A stretch of 64,000 nt of DNA from Oscillatoriaceae cyanobacterium M7585_C2015_266 (GCA_015295835.1 DVEG01000004.1:124001-188000); one strand, 5' to 3'. Shown: positions 35,880 to 45,790, counted from the stretch's first letter. Notes: a model not told the origin generated them from the sequence alone. Made by a program: numbers and translations.

Positions 35880-36875
35880 TCATTTAATTGAAGAAGGCTT
35901 TCTTTGAAAGACTGCGCGAGTTTTAACTCTAGTCTGAACTAGAGGTTTATAAGAAGGAGAATTTCTGATATCTTGTCCCCCAGCCCGCTCTATGGCGTTG
36001 CCACGCAAATAAACAATCACCTCTTGACTATTACCTAAAGAATAGGGTTCGACGCAGGCATAAAAATAAAAATTAAGTGCGTTTGGAGGAGTAAGGCTGT
36101 AACCATTTGGGCAAGCAGGGGAGGGAGGGGAACCCGAATCTACTAAGTCCACTAATACTACATCCCTAAATTGTGGTCTTGATGACGGTACTGAACCATC
36201 GCTTGCAAGCGGCCAGCTTGCAAAACTTCTACCATTTGTAGTAGGATCAGCCCAACCCTGAGTAATTCTCTGTGGATTAGAAGATACTGCCCTTGCTAAG
36301 TCATCAGGGTCAAATTGACGTAGCTCGTAACGAGTAATTCTTGCCAAATTTTTGTTCCAAATATTGTTTGGATTCTCTGTACTTAGGGAATAAACAACCA
36401 GGGTATAACTGCTACGATTTAACAATGTATTAAGACAGTCGTCATTATTATTACAATCATCAGGACTAGGCAAGTTTTGTGCTGTAGTGGGATTTTCCCG
36501 ATAGGGGAGTTTATCTATTTTCCAAAAAGCTAGAACTGGTGTTACATTGGTAGGAAAATTAATCCACTTAGTAAGTCCATAACAATAATTTTGGTCGCCA
36601 GCCTGGCCGCGTCCAGTTAGGCATTCTCCTTCATAAACATACACCGCTTCTTCTAATTCATTTTTAATATAACTCAGTGCTTCATCCATTTCTACCTGAG
36701 TTTGTGCTAGAGCAAATTCCTCTTGGTTTGTTTCTAGCATCTGCCACATGAAATATACTAGAGCAGAAATTATGATCCCGCCAATAGCAGTAGAAGTCAA
36801 AACTTCAATTAATGTAAACCCTGTCGGTTGGCGTTTTCTTTGTTTGAAAATATTGATGAACTTTTTCTTTAACAT
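35880..36875 (-). CDS. hpsC: pseudopilin HpsC-like, hormogonium polysaccharide system
   Basis: 331 aa with the prepilin motif TGFTLIEVLTSTAIGGIIIS after a basic leader (residues 1-18). The C-terminal part holds Cys and Trp residues and the phrase ITRYELRQFDPDDLARAV. In Nostoc punctiforme the hps locus secretes the polysaccharide needed for gliding of hormogonia and begins hpsA-hpsB-hpsC; the same order and sizes are seen here. GGAAG precedes ATG 36875. The name rests on gene order and length as well as the pilin motif. Confidence 0.8.
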   Translation of the reverse strand: MLKKKFINIFKQRKRQPTGFTLIEVLTSTAIGGIIISALVYFMWQMLETNQEEFALAQTQVEMDEALSYIKNELEEAVYVYEGECLTGRGQAGDQNYCYGLTKWINFPTNVTPVLAFWKIDKLPYRENPTTAQNLPSPDDCNNNDDCLNTLLNRSSYTLVVYSLSTENPNNIWNKNLARITRYELRQFDPDDLARAVSSNPQRITQGWADPTTNGRSFASWPLASDGSVPSSRPQFRDVVLVDLVDSGSPPSPACPNGYSLTPPNALNFYFYACVEPYSLGNSQEVIVYLRGNAIERAGGQDIRNSPSYKPLVQTRVKTRAVFQRKPSSIK

Positions 36876-36940
36876 TTTCTATTCTTCCCACGGTTAAAAT
36901 AAGTCTTGATAGCAGGGCTTCTCTACAATTAATTGCTGAG

Positions 36941-37666
36941 CTAGTAGCAAGAGGTAAGAAGGTTGTTAATTTTATTGTCTAGTTCGCAATAAAGCTCTCT
37001 AGAAATATTCAAATCACTGCGCACTATAATTTCAGAACGATTTACTAGAGGTAGAGTCAGTGATTCGCCTGCAGTCATACCCAAAGAAACTGTTTTATCT
37101 CTGGGAAAATTTCCGGGAGGCTTGTTTAAATTGCCAGATTCGAGAGCGGCTCGCGTATATACTCGCACAGTCATTACAAATGCGATCGGCATGCCGTACG
37201 GATATTCATCTGTGCGGGGATTGCCACGAGTTGTGAATGGTGGTGTGCGGAAGGTTTGTACTCCCAAATCCCACTGACCATCTCCATTAATATCCACGCT
37301 GCACCAAGTAGTTCTCGGATTAGCATCCCCCTGAACATTTGTAAGTGGACAGGGGCCATTTGGTGTAGTTGTTATTGGTGCTCCTACACCGAGATAATCA
37401 AAATCATTTAGTGGCATTTGAGGCGGTAGTCCTCGAGTCCAACCAGCTTGATATTTTCCCTTTTCTACCAAGAGCCGCACTCGCTCTATTTCTCCCTGGG
37501 CAATTTTCATCGCTTGAGAAGCTTTGTAATTTTGCACTCGTGTAGCGAAGGCGATTAGCAGCGGTGGGGTTATGGCACTAATAATGATTGCAATTACCAT
37601 CATCCCCACTAGGCACTCTATCAGCGTCAGACCCTTTTCTGTAATATTCCTTTTAGTTAATAGCAT
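36941..37666 (-). CDS. hpsB: pseudopilin HpsB-like, hormogonium polysaccharide system
   Basis: About 241 aa with the prepilin motif KGLTLIECLVGMMVIAIIIS, in which Cys follows the Glu. The start is set at ATG 37666, which has GGAGG eight bases upstream; an ATG at 37687 that overlaps the hpsA TGA would give a longer leader and is less likely. It is a secreted pseudopilin expected to be cut by PilD. It follows hpsA directly and precedes hpsC by 65 bp, so these three genes form one operon. Confidence 0.8.
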   Translation of the reverse strand: MLLTKRNITEKGLTLIECLVGMMVIAIIISAITPPLLIAFATRVQNYKASQAMKIAQGEIERVRLLVEKGKYQAGWTRGLPPQMPLNDFDYLGVGAPITTTPNGPCPLTNVQGDANPRTTWCSVDINGDGQWDLGVQTFRTPPFTTRGNPRTDEYPYGMPIAFVMTVRVYTRAALESGNLNKPPGNFPRDKTVSLGMTAGESLTLPLVNRSEIIVRSDLNISRELYCELDNKINNLLTSCY

Positions 37667-37686
37667 TTTTTTCACCTCCGCAGTCA

Positions 37687-40600
37687 TCAAGGGCAGGGAT
37701 AATTAAGCTTCTCCCGCAGCTTGCAAATATAAGGATCGTTTGCTGGCAGTTCTCGATAAAATTCGCTGCGTTCATCAGAAGGCGTTACCATTCGTTTGGC
37801 TACTGGTGGAGCAGACACATACTGTAGCGCGACATCATAACCCCAGCGACGATTTGGTGGTTGATAATAGTTGAACCGTTCATCTGACTGCGGTCGATTA
37901 GAAGGTTCCATTGTATCTTGGTCGTATGGCCCTGTTGCGTAGTTACTGAAATTGAGTTGTATCAGTGACCCGAGGATGTGTAGGTTCACACCATTCCAAT
38001 TCTCATGCAAGCGAGGGAAGTTGTGTAAGCCACCGTTGGAATTATTCACTCGCGTAGGAACTACACCGCTGACGATAATTGTATTCACCCGCGTTTCCGT
38101 TGCTCCGTTCCCTTCTCTGTTTGCATTAAAAGCTCTGTAGTTTGTATAAGGAGTAATGACGTTGGCATTATTAAAATATCTCACCTCTCCATTGCGGAAA
38201 ACTTTGATTGCACCAGCACAGCCTCGGCGCCTTGGTTCATTATTGGGATCGCTGGCAAGTGCCGAACCTAGGTCAAATGGATTCTCACAAATATATCCCT
38301 GTCCGGAGGTTGCCAGATCGTTTGGGTCACCTATCATTAAGCCATTCTCATAAGATGATACTGTATTACAATTACCACCGGTCCCGTTGCGAGTGTTTGC
38401 GTTATTGCTGCGAAATCCACTTTCAACTGTACCGTCAGTACAAACGTTCCAGTTATTAGAGAGAATGTTTACAGCATCGGCAATAATTTCAGATGGACGC
38501 CAGCGATCAGAACCTCTCGCAAAATTAATATTAATGCTATTTCGTGTGTAGAAATTGCTGTAATTCCCTGATAGGGCTTCTGTAAACTCCTCAACTACGT
38601 CAGAGCCATTGGTAGTGTGCAGGTTGAAATTTCCCTGGATGTAAACGGGGTTATCGGAGATAAAAGACAAACCGTACAGATTTTGCCGACTTCTGTCATT
38701 AAACGACGTTCTCCTCAAATCGCTGCCATTTCGTAAACGGAAGCCATAAGGACGACGAGCTGGATCGGGATAATAATCGACCGGCTTGGGACTGATCTGA
38801 TTTACCTTCGGCGGATCTGCCGGTCCCCACACATTCATAATATGGTTCACATTCGTTGGATCGCCGTCACTTTCATACCAAACTCCTGTGGGCGGTTCTT
38901 TCGAGTAGTCGGCATAAGCAGTTTCTGACATAAACTGTGGTCGTGCTATTCCTTCTTCCCGTACTGCATCTTCTCGGAAGGCATAGACTATGCCACTGCT
39001 TGGTAGCCATGATTCCTGGTTACTGGCTGGAACTGTTGTATTTTGGCGCAGCAGATTGAGGTCAATATCCAACAGCCGCACATTCATGATTTCCCGCCCG
39101 TCAAACATGGCTTTATCCATGAAAGCGATGCCGATTGAATTGCTATTGTTTGGATTGGTTACTCTTTCAGTAATCAGGTTTGCGGGTGCGGGAGTTCCGC
39201 CTGTTCCAGCAACGACGGGGAGACACCAGTTATTACCAGTACATCTTTGACTGACATTGGTTGTCATAATTCGTGGCATGAGCGCCAATTCGGCGATGCC
39301 ATTTTCGTTAGCATCTTCTAACCCATTGTTATTATTGTCCTCAAGAACTGAATACTGAAAGTTGGAGCCGCCATTGACGTTGCTCCTCATGATATAGGCG
39401 TCAGTGACGTAAGGTTCGGGAGTCGGGCGTTTCTCAGGCGGGAGGGAATTTAGGTCAGGATGACCCGGTTGCAGGTATTCGGTTGCTATTGCACCGGGTG
39501 GAACGGCACCACCTGAAGCACGAGAATTTCCTTGGTGATCGTGATTGTATTTGGGGAATAGGTAATAAAGGGAGGGGAACTTGGGTTGTACTGGACACAG
39601 GGATGTTGCTAGACGAATAAATTTTTGTTCTTCTGCTGCGTTTGCTGGTGCCCCAAATCCAAAGTAGTTATTTCCTGTTGTTGGGCTGAAGTCACATCCT
39701 AGGTTGATTGAATCGTTGTTTTTGTAGGTTATGCCAGCATATTTAAAATCTTGATTCAGACGTTGGATTTTGTATTGGTAGATATTTAATGTTGTTGGTG
39801 TATCTCGGAACCCGAATTTGCGATCACGTTCCACTTGTTCTTTCAAATGAATCAGCTTAGCCAACTCCAGCGCTTCTTCCGCCTTAGTCTTATCTGTTCC
39901 TGTCATTCCTGCTGCTTGTGCTTCCAGAGCTGCTATAAATGCATCTGGCGGTGGTGCTCCTAGTGTAGTACCAATTGGAACTCGAACTCTTGGTTGACTG
40001 CTTGAATTTGAACCAGGCGAATAAATTTTTATTTCTAAGGGATTTGTTGTACTGACTCCCTGACTCGGATTTCTGGCTTCTATTTCAATTTCCCCATTAT
40101 TTCTTGAATTTGCTGTATCTTCGCTCAATGTTCGCAGCTGATCATCTAATTTATTCAGCAAATTTCTGTTATTGGTATTCGCATAATCAAATTCTTGAAG
40201 ATAGCTGATATTGTATGCTAGCATTCCTAGCGTACTTGCTGCCGTTTGGATATAGCTTTGATCTGCTAGACTAAGGTATCTTCTATCTGTAGAATTATCC
40301 TCCGGCCGGGGATAAACTTTCTCACCGCTATCCAGTAAGCGAATTGCTCGCCGCAGGTTAGAAAAATCTCCCCACATTGTCAAAACTGGATGGGGATGAA
40401 CTATGTTTCCTGTTGTTTCCTGAGTAGGCGGAAATGCTCCTTCGGGATCTCCTGCAAAATACGCTAAGTTTCTCAGCGCTCTTCTCAAAACGCTGTTTGG
40501 ATTGTTGATATCGTTAATAAATTGCGTCCTATCTGTATTATCTAAGCCGTTGTTATTTGTATCTCGGATTGGTTGAAATTCCCATCCATTTGTTCCTTCA

Positions 40601-42762
40601 CCGGTGAAAAAGTTTATCAGTATTTCGTTATTTTGATCTCCAAATTCTGCCCCAAATATTGAAGCAGCGCCTGTTTTTGTTCTAAAATTTGCTCTTGGTT
40701 TAGAAAATGTTGTACTTTGGCTCAGAGTGTTCTGAGTTCCTGGATGTACAGTTGTCGCTATACTTGCAACTGGAAAATAACCGCCTTCGTTGATATCAGC
40801 AGTGCTTTGATTATCGCCAAAACGACTATGATAGACGGCGGTTGATTGAACTGCTGCTAAATTATCTCGCAGGGTTCGATACCCCAGAAATTCATTGCGA
40901 CGATTATTACTTGTTGCAAAAGCCGGACTTCCGTCTGTTATATCATCATTTCTGTCGGGAGCCGCAGGATATAAGTCGCGATCAGTGGGTGGTGGCAGGC
41001 TATTATTGTTATGACGCGTATCATTCAATACGATATTATCTCCGTCGTCGTCATTTAAATCAACATTCCAGCCAGCGGGATTACCCAATTCTAAACGTTG
41101 CCCCACTAATACTCGCAATCCTTCGTATCTGGCTCGTCGTTCCCAGTATCCATCTAAACCGACATCAGTAGACAGATCTGGTGATGGTGGCTCATTTTTA
41201 ACTAATTGTTTTAAATCAATACTACTAGAGGCAGCTGGTGGTTGAGAGTGGATATCTACGCCTTGATTGCCTGTTGGCTGAGCAACACACCGCTTGTTTT
41301 CTGGATCAAATATTTCTCTGGTGTAGCTGGGCTTGGGGCCATACCGATTGTCTGCACGATAGGTATCATCTATATAGGGGGCACAAGTTGGGCGGGAGAT
41401 GTTCATCCGTTGTTTTAATTCGCCATTTTCCCAATTTGGGTCTTTTTCCCAAGTAGAAGGACCGGCAGGCTTTCTTGGTATTGATATCCCTCGTGTCAAA
41501 AGGCTGAGGGGATCGGTTGAGGTTTCGATTGGCCCTCTGTTATTATTTACCTTTACAGAGTCTGTGGTGGTATTTAGGGCTTTTCTCGTCTCTACAGTTC
41601 TTGTGTCTTTTTGAATGTCAATTTCGACATTTGGAGTACTGACGTATTGATTGCTTCGTAGTAATGCAGAGATTAAATGTCCCCGCGCGCTTAAGGAGGA
41701 GTTGAGTGAGGGGTTGAAGAAACAAGATGCGGGGGAGCTGATTAGATAGGAGCGGAACCCTGTATTACTTTGAGCGTAGAAATTACCTTCTGTATGGATA
41801 GCGCCATTCCAGTTGAATAGAGGACCTGGATAGATTTCCAAGTCGTAGCGGAACCAGGCACCCCATTTGTTACCGCGCTCGAAACTACGATCTTGTTGGT
41901 ATTCAATGGTGGCGAGCGCTGGTTTCCCACCTTTTTCCCCTTTGGCGAAAGCAAAGGTTTGCAAGCTCTTAAAAACCATTACGTCGTTATTTCCAAACCA
42001 GCCTGCCGGTGAATCCCCACTACTTGTCGGACATCTTTGGTCCCTGGTAGAAGTTGTAGTTACTATTGGGCCATTGCGAACTAACCAGTTATTTGCTTTC
42101 TCTTGATCATTTGTTAAAAATTTTGCTTTTTTATTTGTTGGATCTATTGAAACTAAATTTCTTCCTTCTCCTCTCTCAGCTCTAGAAGCAATTCCGTAGA
42201 TTACTTCTGTCCCTTTATCTCTAAATTTCCAGACATTATCTGGTTTATTTCCATTTTCTCCGCCTATATCAACTCGTTCTTCATCTGGAAATGTATAAGG
42301 ATCTGGGTTTAAAATTGGTACGTCATTACTGCCATCATTAAGTAATATTGATTCTAGAGTTTTCTCGTCAGGAATCCCGGCAGGAAGACGAGAATCTATT
42401 GTAAAAAGATATTCTAATTTTGCTTTAGCGCGATCAATAGCTGGGGTAGCAGCATTAATTACTTGTTGTTTTTGCCCTATTTCGATTATCTGAGTTGAGC
42501 GTGTGAAAGTACGGAATAGTACTGCTGTTACTACTAATGCCAACACCATCAGCATCATTGCGATTGTTGGCAACACAAAACCTGCTTGACTCCAACGCCT
42601 ACGGTTTGTCACCAATAGCGATCGCGTCAACCAGTAAAGCTGGTCATTTTTTATAGTATTGATGTATTTGATCATCTCCCGTAGCAGGAGAGCCAATGCT
42701 TTTCGGTATTTATGCTTAGCCATATCTTCTAGGTAGACGCAGATGGGAATAGGGAAAGCCAC
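37687..42762 (-). CDS. hpsA: hormogonium polysaccharide protein HpsA, giant pilin-like
   Basis: A 1691-aa protein with a long N-terminal leader and the segment SQAGFVLPTIAMMLMVLALV (about residues 57-76), a pilin-like site followed by a membrane helix. The next part has AINAATPAIDRAKAKLEYLF and RLPAGIPDEKTLESILLND, which I recognise from the HpsA family of filamentous cyanobacteria; the rest is a long Asn/Gly/Pro-rich exported region without known catalytic motifs. HpsA is needed for hormogonium polysaccharide and gliding in Nostoc. The start could be GTG 42762 or ATG 42723. Base composition is like that of neighbours. hpsE-G glycosyltransferases are not found here. Confidence 0.85.
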   Translation of the reverse strand: MAFPIPICVYLEDMAKHKYRKALALLLREMIKYINTIKNDQLYWLTRSLLVTNRRRWSQAGFVLPTIAMMLMVLALVVTAVLFRTFTRSTQIIEIGQKQQVINAATPAIDRAKAKLEYLFTIDSRLPAGIPDEKTLESILLNDGSNDVPILNPDPYTFPDEERVDIGGENGNKPDNVWKFRDKGTEVIYGIASRAERGEGRNLVSIDPTNKKAKFLTNDQEKANNWLVRNGPIVTTTSTRDQRCPTSSGDSPAGWFGNNDVMVFKSLQTFAFAKGEKGGKPALATIEYQQDRSFERGNKWGAWFRYDLEIYPGPLFNWNGAIHTEGNFYAQSNTGFRSYLISSPASCFFNPSLNSSLSARGHLISALLRSNQYVSTPNVEIDIQKDTRTVETRKALNTTTDSVKVNNNRGPIETSTDPLSLLTRGISIPRKPAGPSTWEKDPNWENGELKQRMNISRPTCAPYIDDTYRADNRYGPKPSYTREIFDPENKRCVAQPTGNQGVDIHSQPPAASSSIDLKQLVKNEPPSPDLSTDVGLDGYWERRARYEGLRVLVGQRLELGNPAGWNVDLNDDDGDNIVLNDTRHNNNSLPPPTDRDLYPAAPDRNDDITDGSPAFATSNNRRNEFLGYRTLRDNLAAVQSTAVYHSRFGDNQSTADINEGGYFPVASIATTVHPGTQNTLSQSTTFSKPRANFRTKTGAASIFGAEFGDQNNEILINFFTGEGTNGWEFQPIRDTNNNGLDNTDRTQFINDINNPNSVLRRALRNLAYFAGDPEGAFPPTQETTGNIVHPHPVLTMWGDFSNLRRAIRLLDSGEKVYPRPEDNSTDRRYLSLADQSYIQTAASTLGMLAYNISYLQEFDYANTNNRNLLNKLDDQLRTLSEDTANSRNNGEIEIEARNPSQGVSTTNPLEIKIYSPGSNSSSQPRVRVPIGTTLGAPPPDAFIAALEAQAAGMTGTDKTKAEEALELAKLIHLKEQVERDRKFGFRDTPTTLNIYQYKIQRLNQDFKYAGITYKNNDSINLGCDFSPTTGNNYFGFGAPANAAEEQKFIRLATSLCPVQPKFPSLYYLFPKYNHDHQGNSRASGGAVPPGAIATEYLQPGHPDLNSLPPEKRPTPEPYVTDAYIMRSNVNGGSNFQYSVLEDNNNNGLEDANENGIAELALMPRIMTTNVSQRCTGNNWCLPVVAGTGGTPAPANLITERVTNPNNSNSIGIAFMDKAMFDGREIMNVRLLDIDLNLLRQNTTVPASNQESWLPSSGIVYAFREDAVREEGIARPQFMSETAYADYSKEPPTGVWYESDGDPTNVNHIMNVWGPADPPKVNQISPKPVDYYPDPARRPYGFRLRNGSDLRRTSFNDRSRQNLYGLSFISDNPVYIQGNFNLHTTNGSDVVEEFTEALSGNYSNFYTRNSININFARGSDRWRPSEIIADAVNILSNNWNVCTDGTVESGFRSNNANTRNGTGGNCNTVSSYENGLMIGDPNDLATSGQGYICENPFDLGSALASDPNNEPRRRGCAGAIKVFRNGEVRYFNNANVITPYTNYRAFNANREGNGATETRVNTIIVSGVVPTRVNNSNGGLHNFPRLHENWNGVNLHILGSLIQLNFSNYATGPYDQDTMEPSNRPQSDERFNYYQPPNRRWGYDVALQYVSAPPVAKRMVTPSDERSEFYRELPANDPYICKLREKLNYPCP

Positions 42763-42895
42763 CCCTTCTATTTCAGTGATAGCCTATAGAAAAGGGTAAT
42801 GGCAATCTTTTTTTGCTATCTAAGACTAAGCATACCCATGTTTACTCCGGAAGCGATCGCCTCTATAATGGATTTTACTTACCTATTCATATCCT

Positions 42896-42926
42896 CTAAA
42901 AAACAAGAAGCGGGAAAACCCCGCTC
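42896..42926 (-). terminator. hairpin terminator after the 205-aa membrane protein gene
   Basis: On the minus strand AGCGGGGTTTTCCCGCT forms a 6-bp GC stem followed by TCTTGTTTTTT. It lies 34 bp after the stop at 42960 and upstream of hpsA, separating the two transcription units. Confidence 0.8.
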
Positions 42927-42959
42927 CAGTTTAACAAAACATAGCTATTGTTATATAAT

Positions 42960-43577
42960 TTAGGGAGGAGAAGAGCTTTCCGGCTCAGACCAACTTGCGG
43001 GTGGGACAACAGGTGCAACTGGTGTTGAGGCAGGGGGGCGGGAGTTGGCCAGTGTTGAGGACACTAACATAAAGCCTAAATAGGCTGGTAGTATTATTGC
43101 CGTCGCTGCTGCTATTCCTGCTGCCCAGTTAAGCCAGTTAGATGATGGCCCATAGTGACTGCGATAGGGGTCAAAGGTGATCGCATCTGGTGTGATTACT
43201 TCTCGCATAGCTAGTGGGCGTTTGAAGCGTACTCGGCGATCGTCTAGTTTTTCAAATAGAATCCAGCCTGCCAGAGACTCTTCTTCACAAAGTTTGGCCA
43301 GCACAGCGGGATCACGAAACAAATCCGAACTTGCCCGTACGATTTTATATTCCCAACCAGATAAACGGGGATCTTGAGGCGGTTCTCCTTTATTAGCGCG
43401 CTGAGGTTGCTCAGAGTCTATTATATTATCTTTAGAATTATAGGAAGTCAACATTTCTTCCTCCTCTTGATATTCTTGTTTAACCACAACTTGTTGCCAG
43501 CGCACAAAGGCACTTGCCATCACCGCCTCAATACCAAGCGTGCCTACAAATACACTCCAGACTAAAATTTCCAGCAT
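42960..43577 (-). CDS. conserved cyanobacterial membrane protein of unknown function
   Basis: 205 aa. There is an N-terminal hydrophobic segment (residues 3-25), a soluble middle with WEYKIVRASSDLFRDP, ESLAGWILFEKLDDRRVRFKRP and AMREVIT, a second membrane segment (about 145-170; AAGIAAATAIILPAYLGFMLV) and a Pro/Ser-rich tail. I recognise the central block from other cyanobacterial hypothetical proteins but know no function. The start is ATG 43577. It is a single gene with its own terminator. Confidence 0.8.
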   Translation of the reverse strand: MLEILVWSVFVGTLGIEAVMASAFVRWQQVVVKQEYQEEEEMLTSYNSKDNIIDSEQPQRANKGEPPQDPRLSGWEYKIVRASSDLFRDPAVLAKLCEEESLAGWILFEKLDDRRVRFKRPLAMREVITPDAITFDPYRSHYGPSSNWLNWAAGIAAATAIILPAYLGFMLVSSTLANSRPPASTPVAPVVPPASWSEPESSSPP

Positions 43578-43692
43578 TTTATTGAAGGAACGGGAATTAC
43601 TAATTAGTAATTGGTAATCAGTAAGAGGTCAGAATATAGTTTTGTAATTTTCGATAACTGCTTACTGATTACTCATACTCCCGTTTTGAGGT

Positions 43693-44856
43693 TTAATGGT
43701 TAGGTTTAAGATACCCCTCTACCAAATAATCTGGTCCCACTAATTTACAAGTAACTCGTTCTAGAGACAGGGCATCAGTCATGTTAGCCAATCCCAAATC
43801 GCCGACAGGGGAGGGAGCGCTCTTACCACCGACGATTTTAGGAGCGATAAAAGCGAGGATTTTTTGTACAGCTTTGTCAGCGATCGCTTTAGCGGCGAGA
43901 GTGCCGCCGCATTCCCACAAAACAGAGAGAAAGCCGCGCTCGTAGAGATAAGCCATAGCCAGAGCAGGGGTTAAGGGAGTCAGCTCTACAACTTCAACCC
44001 CTCTATTCACTAGGCATTGATAGACATCAGGATTAGATTTTGCTTCTGTTAGTACCAATGTTGGTGCTGTCTGAGTATTCCACAAGTGAGCCTCTGTTGG
44101 TAAATTCAGCGAGCGACTCATCACCACTCGTAAAGGATTACGGGCAGCAGTATCATGGCAAGTTAGGAGGGGGTTATCGTAGCGCACTGTATTTCCTCCG
44201 ACAATCACAGCATCGCAAGCCGCTCGTAGTTGGTAAACCTGATTGCGTGCTTCTGTACTCGTTATCCAACTGCTGTGACCGTTTGTTGTGGCAATTTTGC
44301 CATCTAGTGTCATAGCATATTTTAAAATTCCAAACGGACGCTGATAGAGGATACGATGGATAAATGCCTCATTTAACTGACGACAAGCTTCTTCTTCAAC
44401 GCCTACTAATACTTCTATACCTGCTTGGCGCAAGCGAGCGATACCGCTGCCAGAGACACGTGGATCGGGATCAACCATGCCCACTACTACTTTAGCTACA
44501 CCCGCCTTTATCAAAGCTTCTGAGCAAGGAGGCGTTCTTCCATAATGATTACATGGCTCTAGATTTACATAAACAGTTGCTCCCTTAGCGCGCTCTCCTG
44601 CTTCTTGGAGGGCAAATATTTCTGCGTGAGGATTCCCTGCACCTGGATGAAATCCTTCGCCAATAATTTGCCCTTCTCGAACAATTACAGAGCCTACTAG
44701 GGGATTGGGAGCCGTTTGCCCCAGAGCACGGCGAGCGAGTGTCAGACATCGCTGCATCATGGCTCTGTCAAAGGCACTGATGCTTTGGGTTATTATAGAT
44801 GAAAGATTGACTGCTGAGGAGGAGTCTGCTCGCTCGCTAGTGGGAATTTTTTCCAT
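43693..44856 (-). CDS. ribD: bifunctional riboflavin deaminase/reductase RibD
   Basis: RibD carries out the second and third steps of riboflavin synthesis: deamination of the pyrimidine and NADPH reduction of the ribose. The deaminase domain (about residues 35-170) has zinc motifs HAEIFAL and PCNHYGRTPPCSEAL. The reductase domain (about 175-385) includes GILKYAMTLDGKIATTNGHSSWI and VIVGGNTVRYDNPLLT (cited in part). At 387 aa it is of normal length. The first 30 residues are a non-conserved leader, so the start may be a later Met (MMQRCLTLARRA). No FMN riboswitch was seen upstream. ribF lies 2 kb away on the other strand. Confidence 0.95.
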   Translation of the reverse strand: MEKIPTSERADSSSAVNLSSIITQSISAFDRAMMQRCLTLARRALGQTAPNPLVGSVIVREGQIIGEGFHPGAGNPHAEIFALQEAGERAKGATVYVNLEPCNHYGRTPPCSEALIKAGVAKVVVGMVDPDPRVSGSGIARLRQAGIEVLVGVEEEACRQLNEAFIHRILYQRPFGILKYAMTLDGKIATTNGHSSWITSTEARNQVYQLRAACDAVIVGGNTVRYDNPLLTCHDTAARNPLRVVMSRSLNLPTEAHLWNTQTAPTLVLTEAKSNPDVYQCLVNRGVEVVELTPLTPALAMAYLYERGFLSVLWECGGTLAAKAIADKAVQKILAFIAPKIVGGKSAPSPVGDLGLANMTDALSLERVTCKLVGPDYLVEGYLKPNH

Positions 44857-45790
44857 AATTATTACGACTGCCTATCCATCCCTGAGTTTATCGGAAAGGA
44901 ATTATTACGTAACAGTAGGAGGTTATTTTAAGTAGTTTTGCTTAGAATAGGGAGTGGCAGTTGGAATTGCGGATTAGTTTGGTAAATAAGTGGAGAATCC
45001 CGGTGCTGCTTGTCAATTATATACTTTTTTGTAGTGCCAATGTCTTCTTTGTCTGAATCTTGCTCTGCTTTTAGTAACCCTTACATGCTCCACATCGGCT
45101 TTCTGGAGCTTATAAACTGACTTTTTCAGTTATTATAGACTATTAGATAGTAACTTTTCTCTGGAAAATGTATACTTTTCAGCCCAAAAATTATTATATA
45201 TTTTTTATTTTGATTTTTCAGATGAAATTAAAAATAAAATCTAATAATTTAATTTGAAAAATAAAAATAAAAGCGGCCAATTTATATTATAAACTAGGAA
45301 TCATTAAAATTTTGTCAGCTCTTCTGAAAAATAAAAAATATTATTGAATAAAATTTTTAGGAAAGTTAAAATTTATTCAATATCACCTTTTTGGTTTTAT
45401 GACCCAGCTTAAAAGAAAAAGCAGCTCCAAAGCTCAGATTTTTCCAGATAAAAACATTATTTTAGAGGTCTGTTACCATATACCCATAGCACAGTTCAAA
45501 ATCTAAAATTATTTTTAGTTTTCGTGGAGCAGTATATTTGTATTAGGAGATTATGAGCATTGTTTTTAAAGAGATTGACTACCATTGTCTCAGTCTTTAT
45601 TTTACCATAAGCTACGAGGGGGCGTTATCTATCCCTTTTCTAAAGCACAGGAGTACTGTTGATGCTTTCTGGTAAAATTAATATCAGGGGTACAGAAATT
45701 CTGGTATCTAGATTAAATTTAATCACAGAGACCAGTGCCTTAATTAACTAATCTGGCTAAACCGTCTAAAGAACTTAACGAAAAATACCC
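44857..45790. other. long AT-rich intergenic region
   Basis: About 930 bp without a secure gene between the divergent ribD and the metallo-beta-lactamase-fold gene. The stretch 45170-45400 is very AT-rich with many A/T runs (possible bent DNA). A 40-codon ORF is listed separately. No tRNA, repeat array or insertion sequence end was found. Confidence 0.4.
45553..45675 (+). CDS. possible small protein, 40 aa
   Basis: ATG 45553 is preceded by TTAGGAGATT, a good ribosome site at normal distance, and opens a 40-codon frame (MSIVFKEIDYHCLSLYFTIS...). It has no hydrophobic helix and no recognisable family. The support is the ribosome site and the lack of any other gene in the gap; a chance ORF is possible. 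Confidence 0.3.
   Translation: MSIVFKEIDYHCLSLYFTISYEGALSIPFLKHRSTVDAFW

Noticed and set aside
37952-42106. Several 60-110 codon ORFs on the plus strand opposite hpsA
   Set aside because: They are antisense frames of a long coding region, with no ribosome sites or recognisable domains.
42601-44000. FMN riboswitch upstream of ribD or ribF
   Set aside because: The conserved RFN core was not found before either gene.
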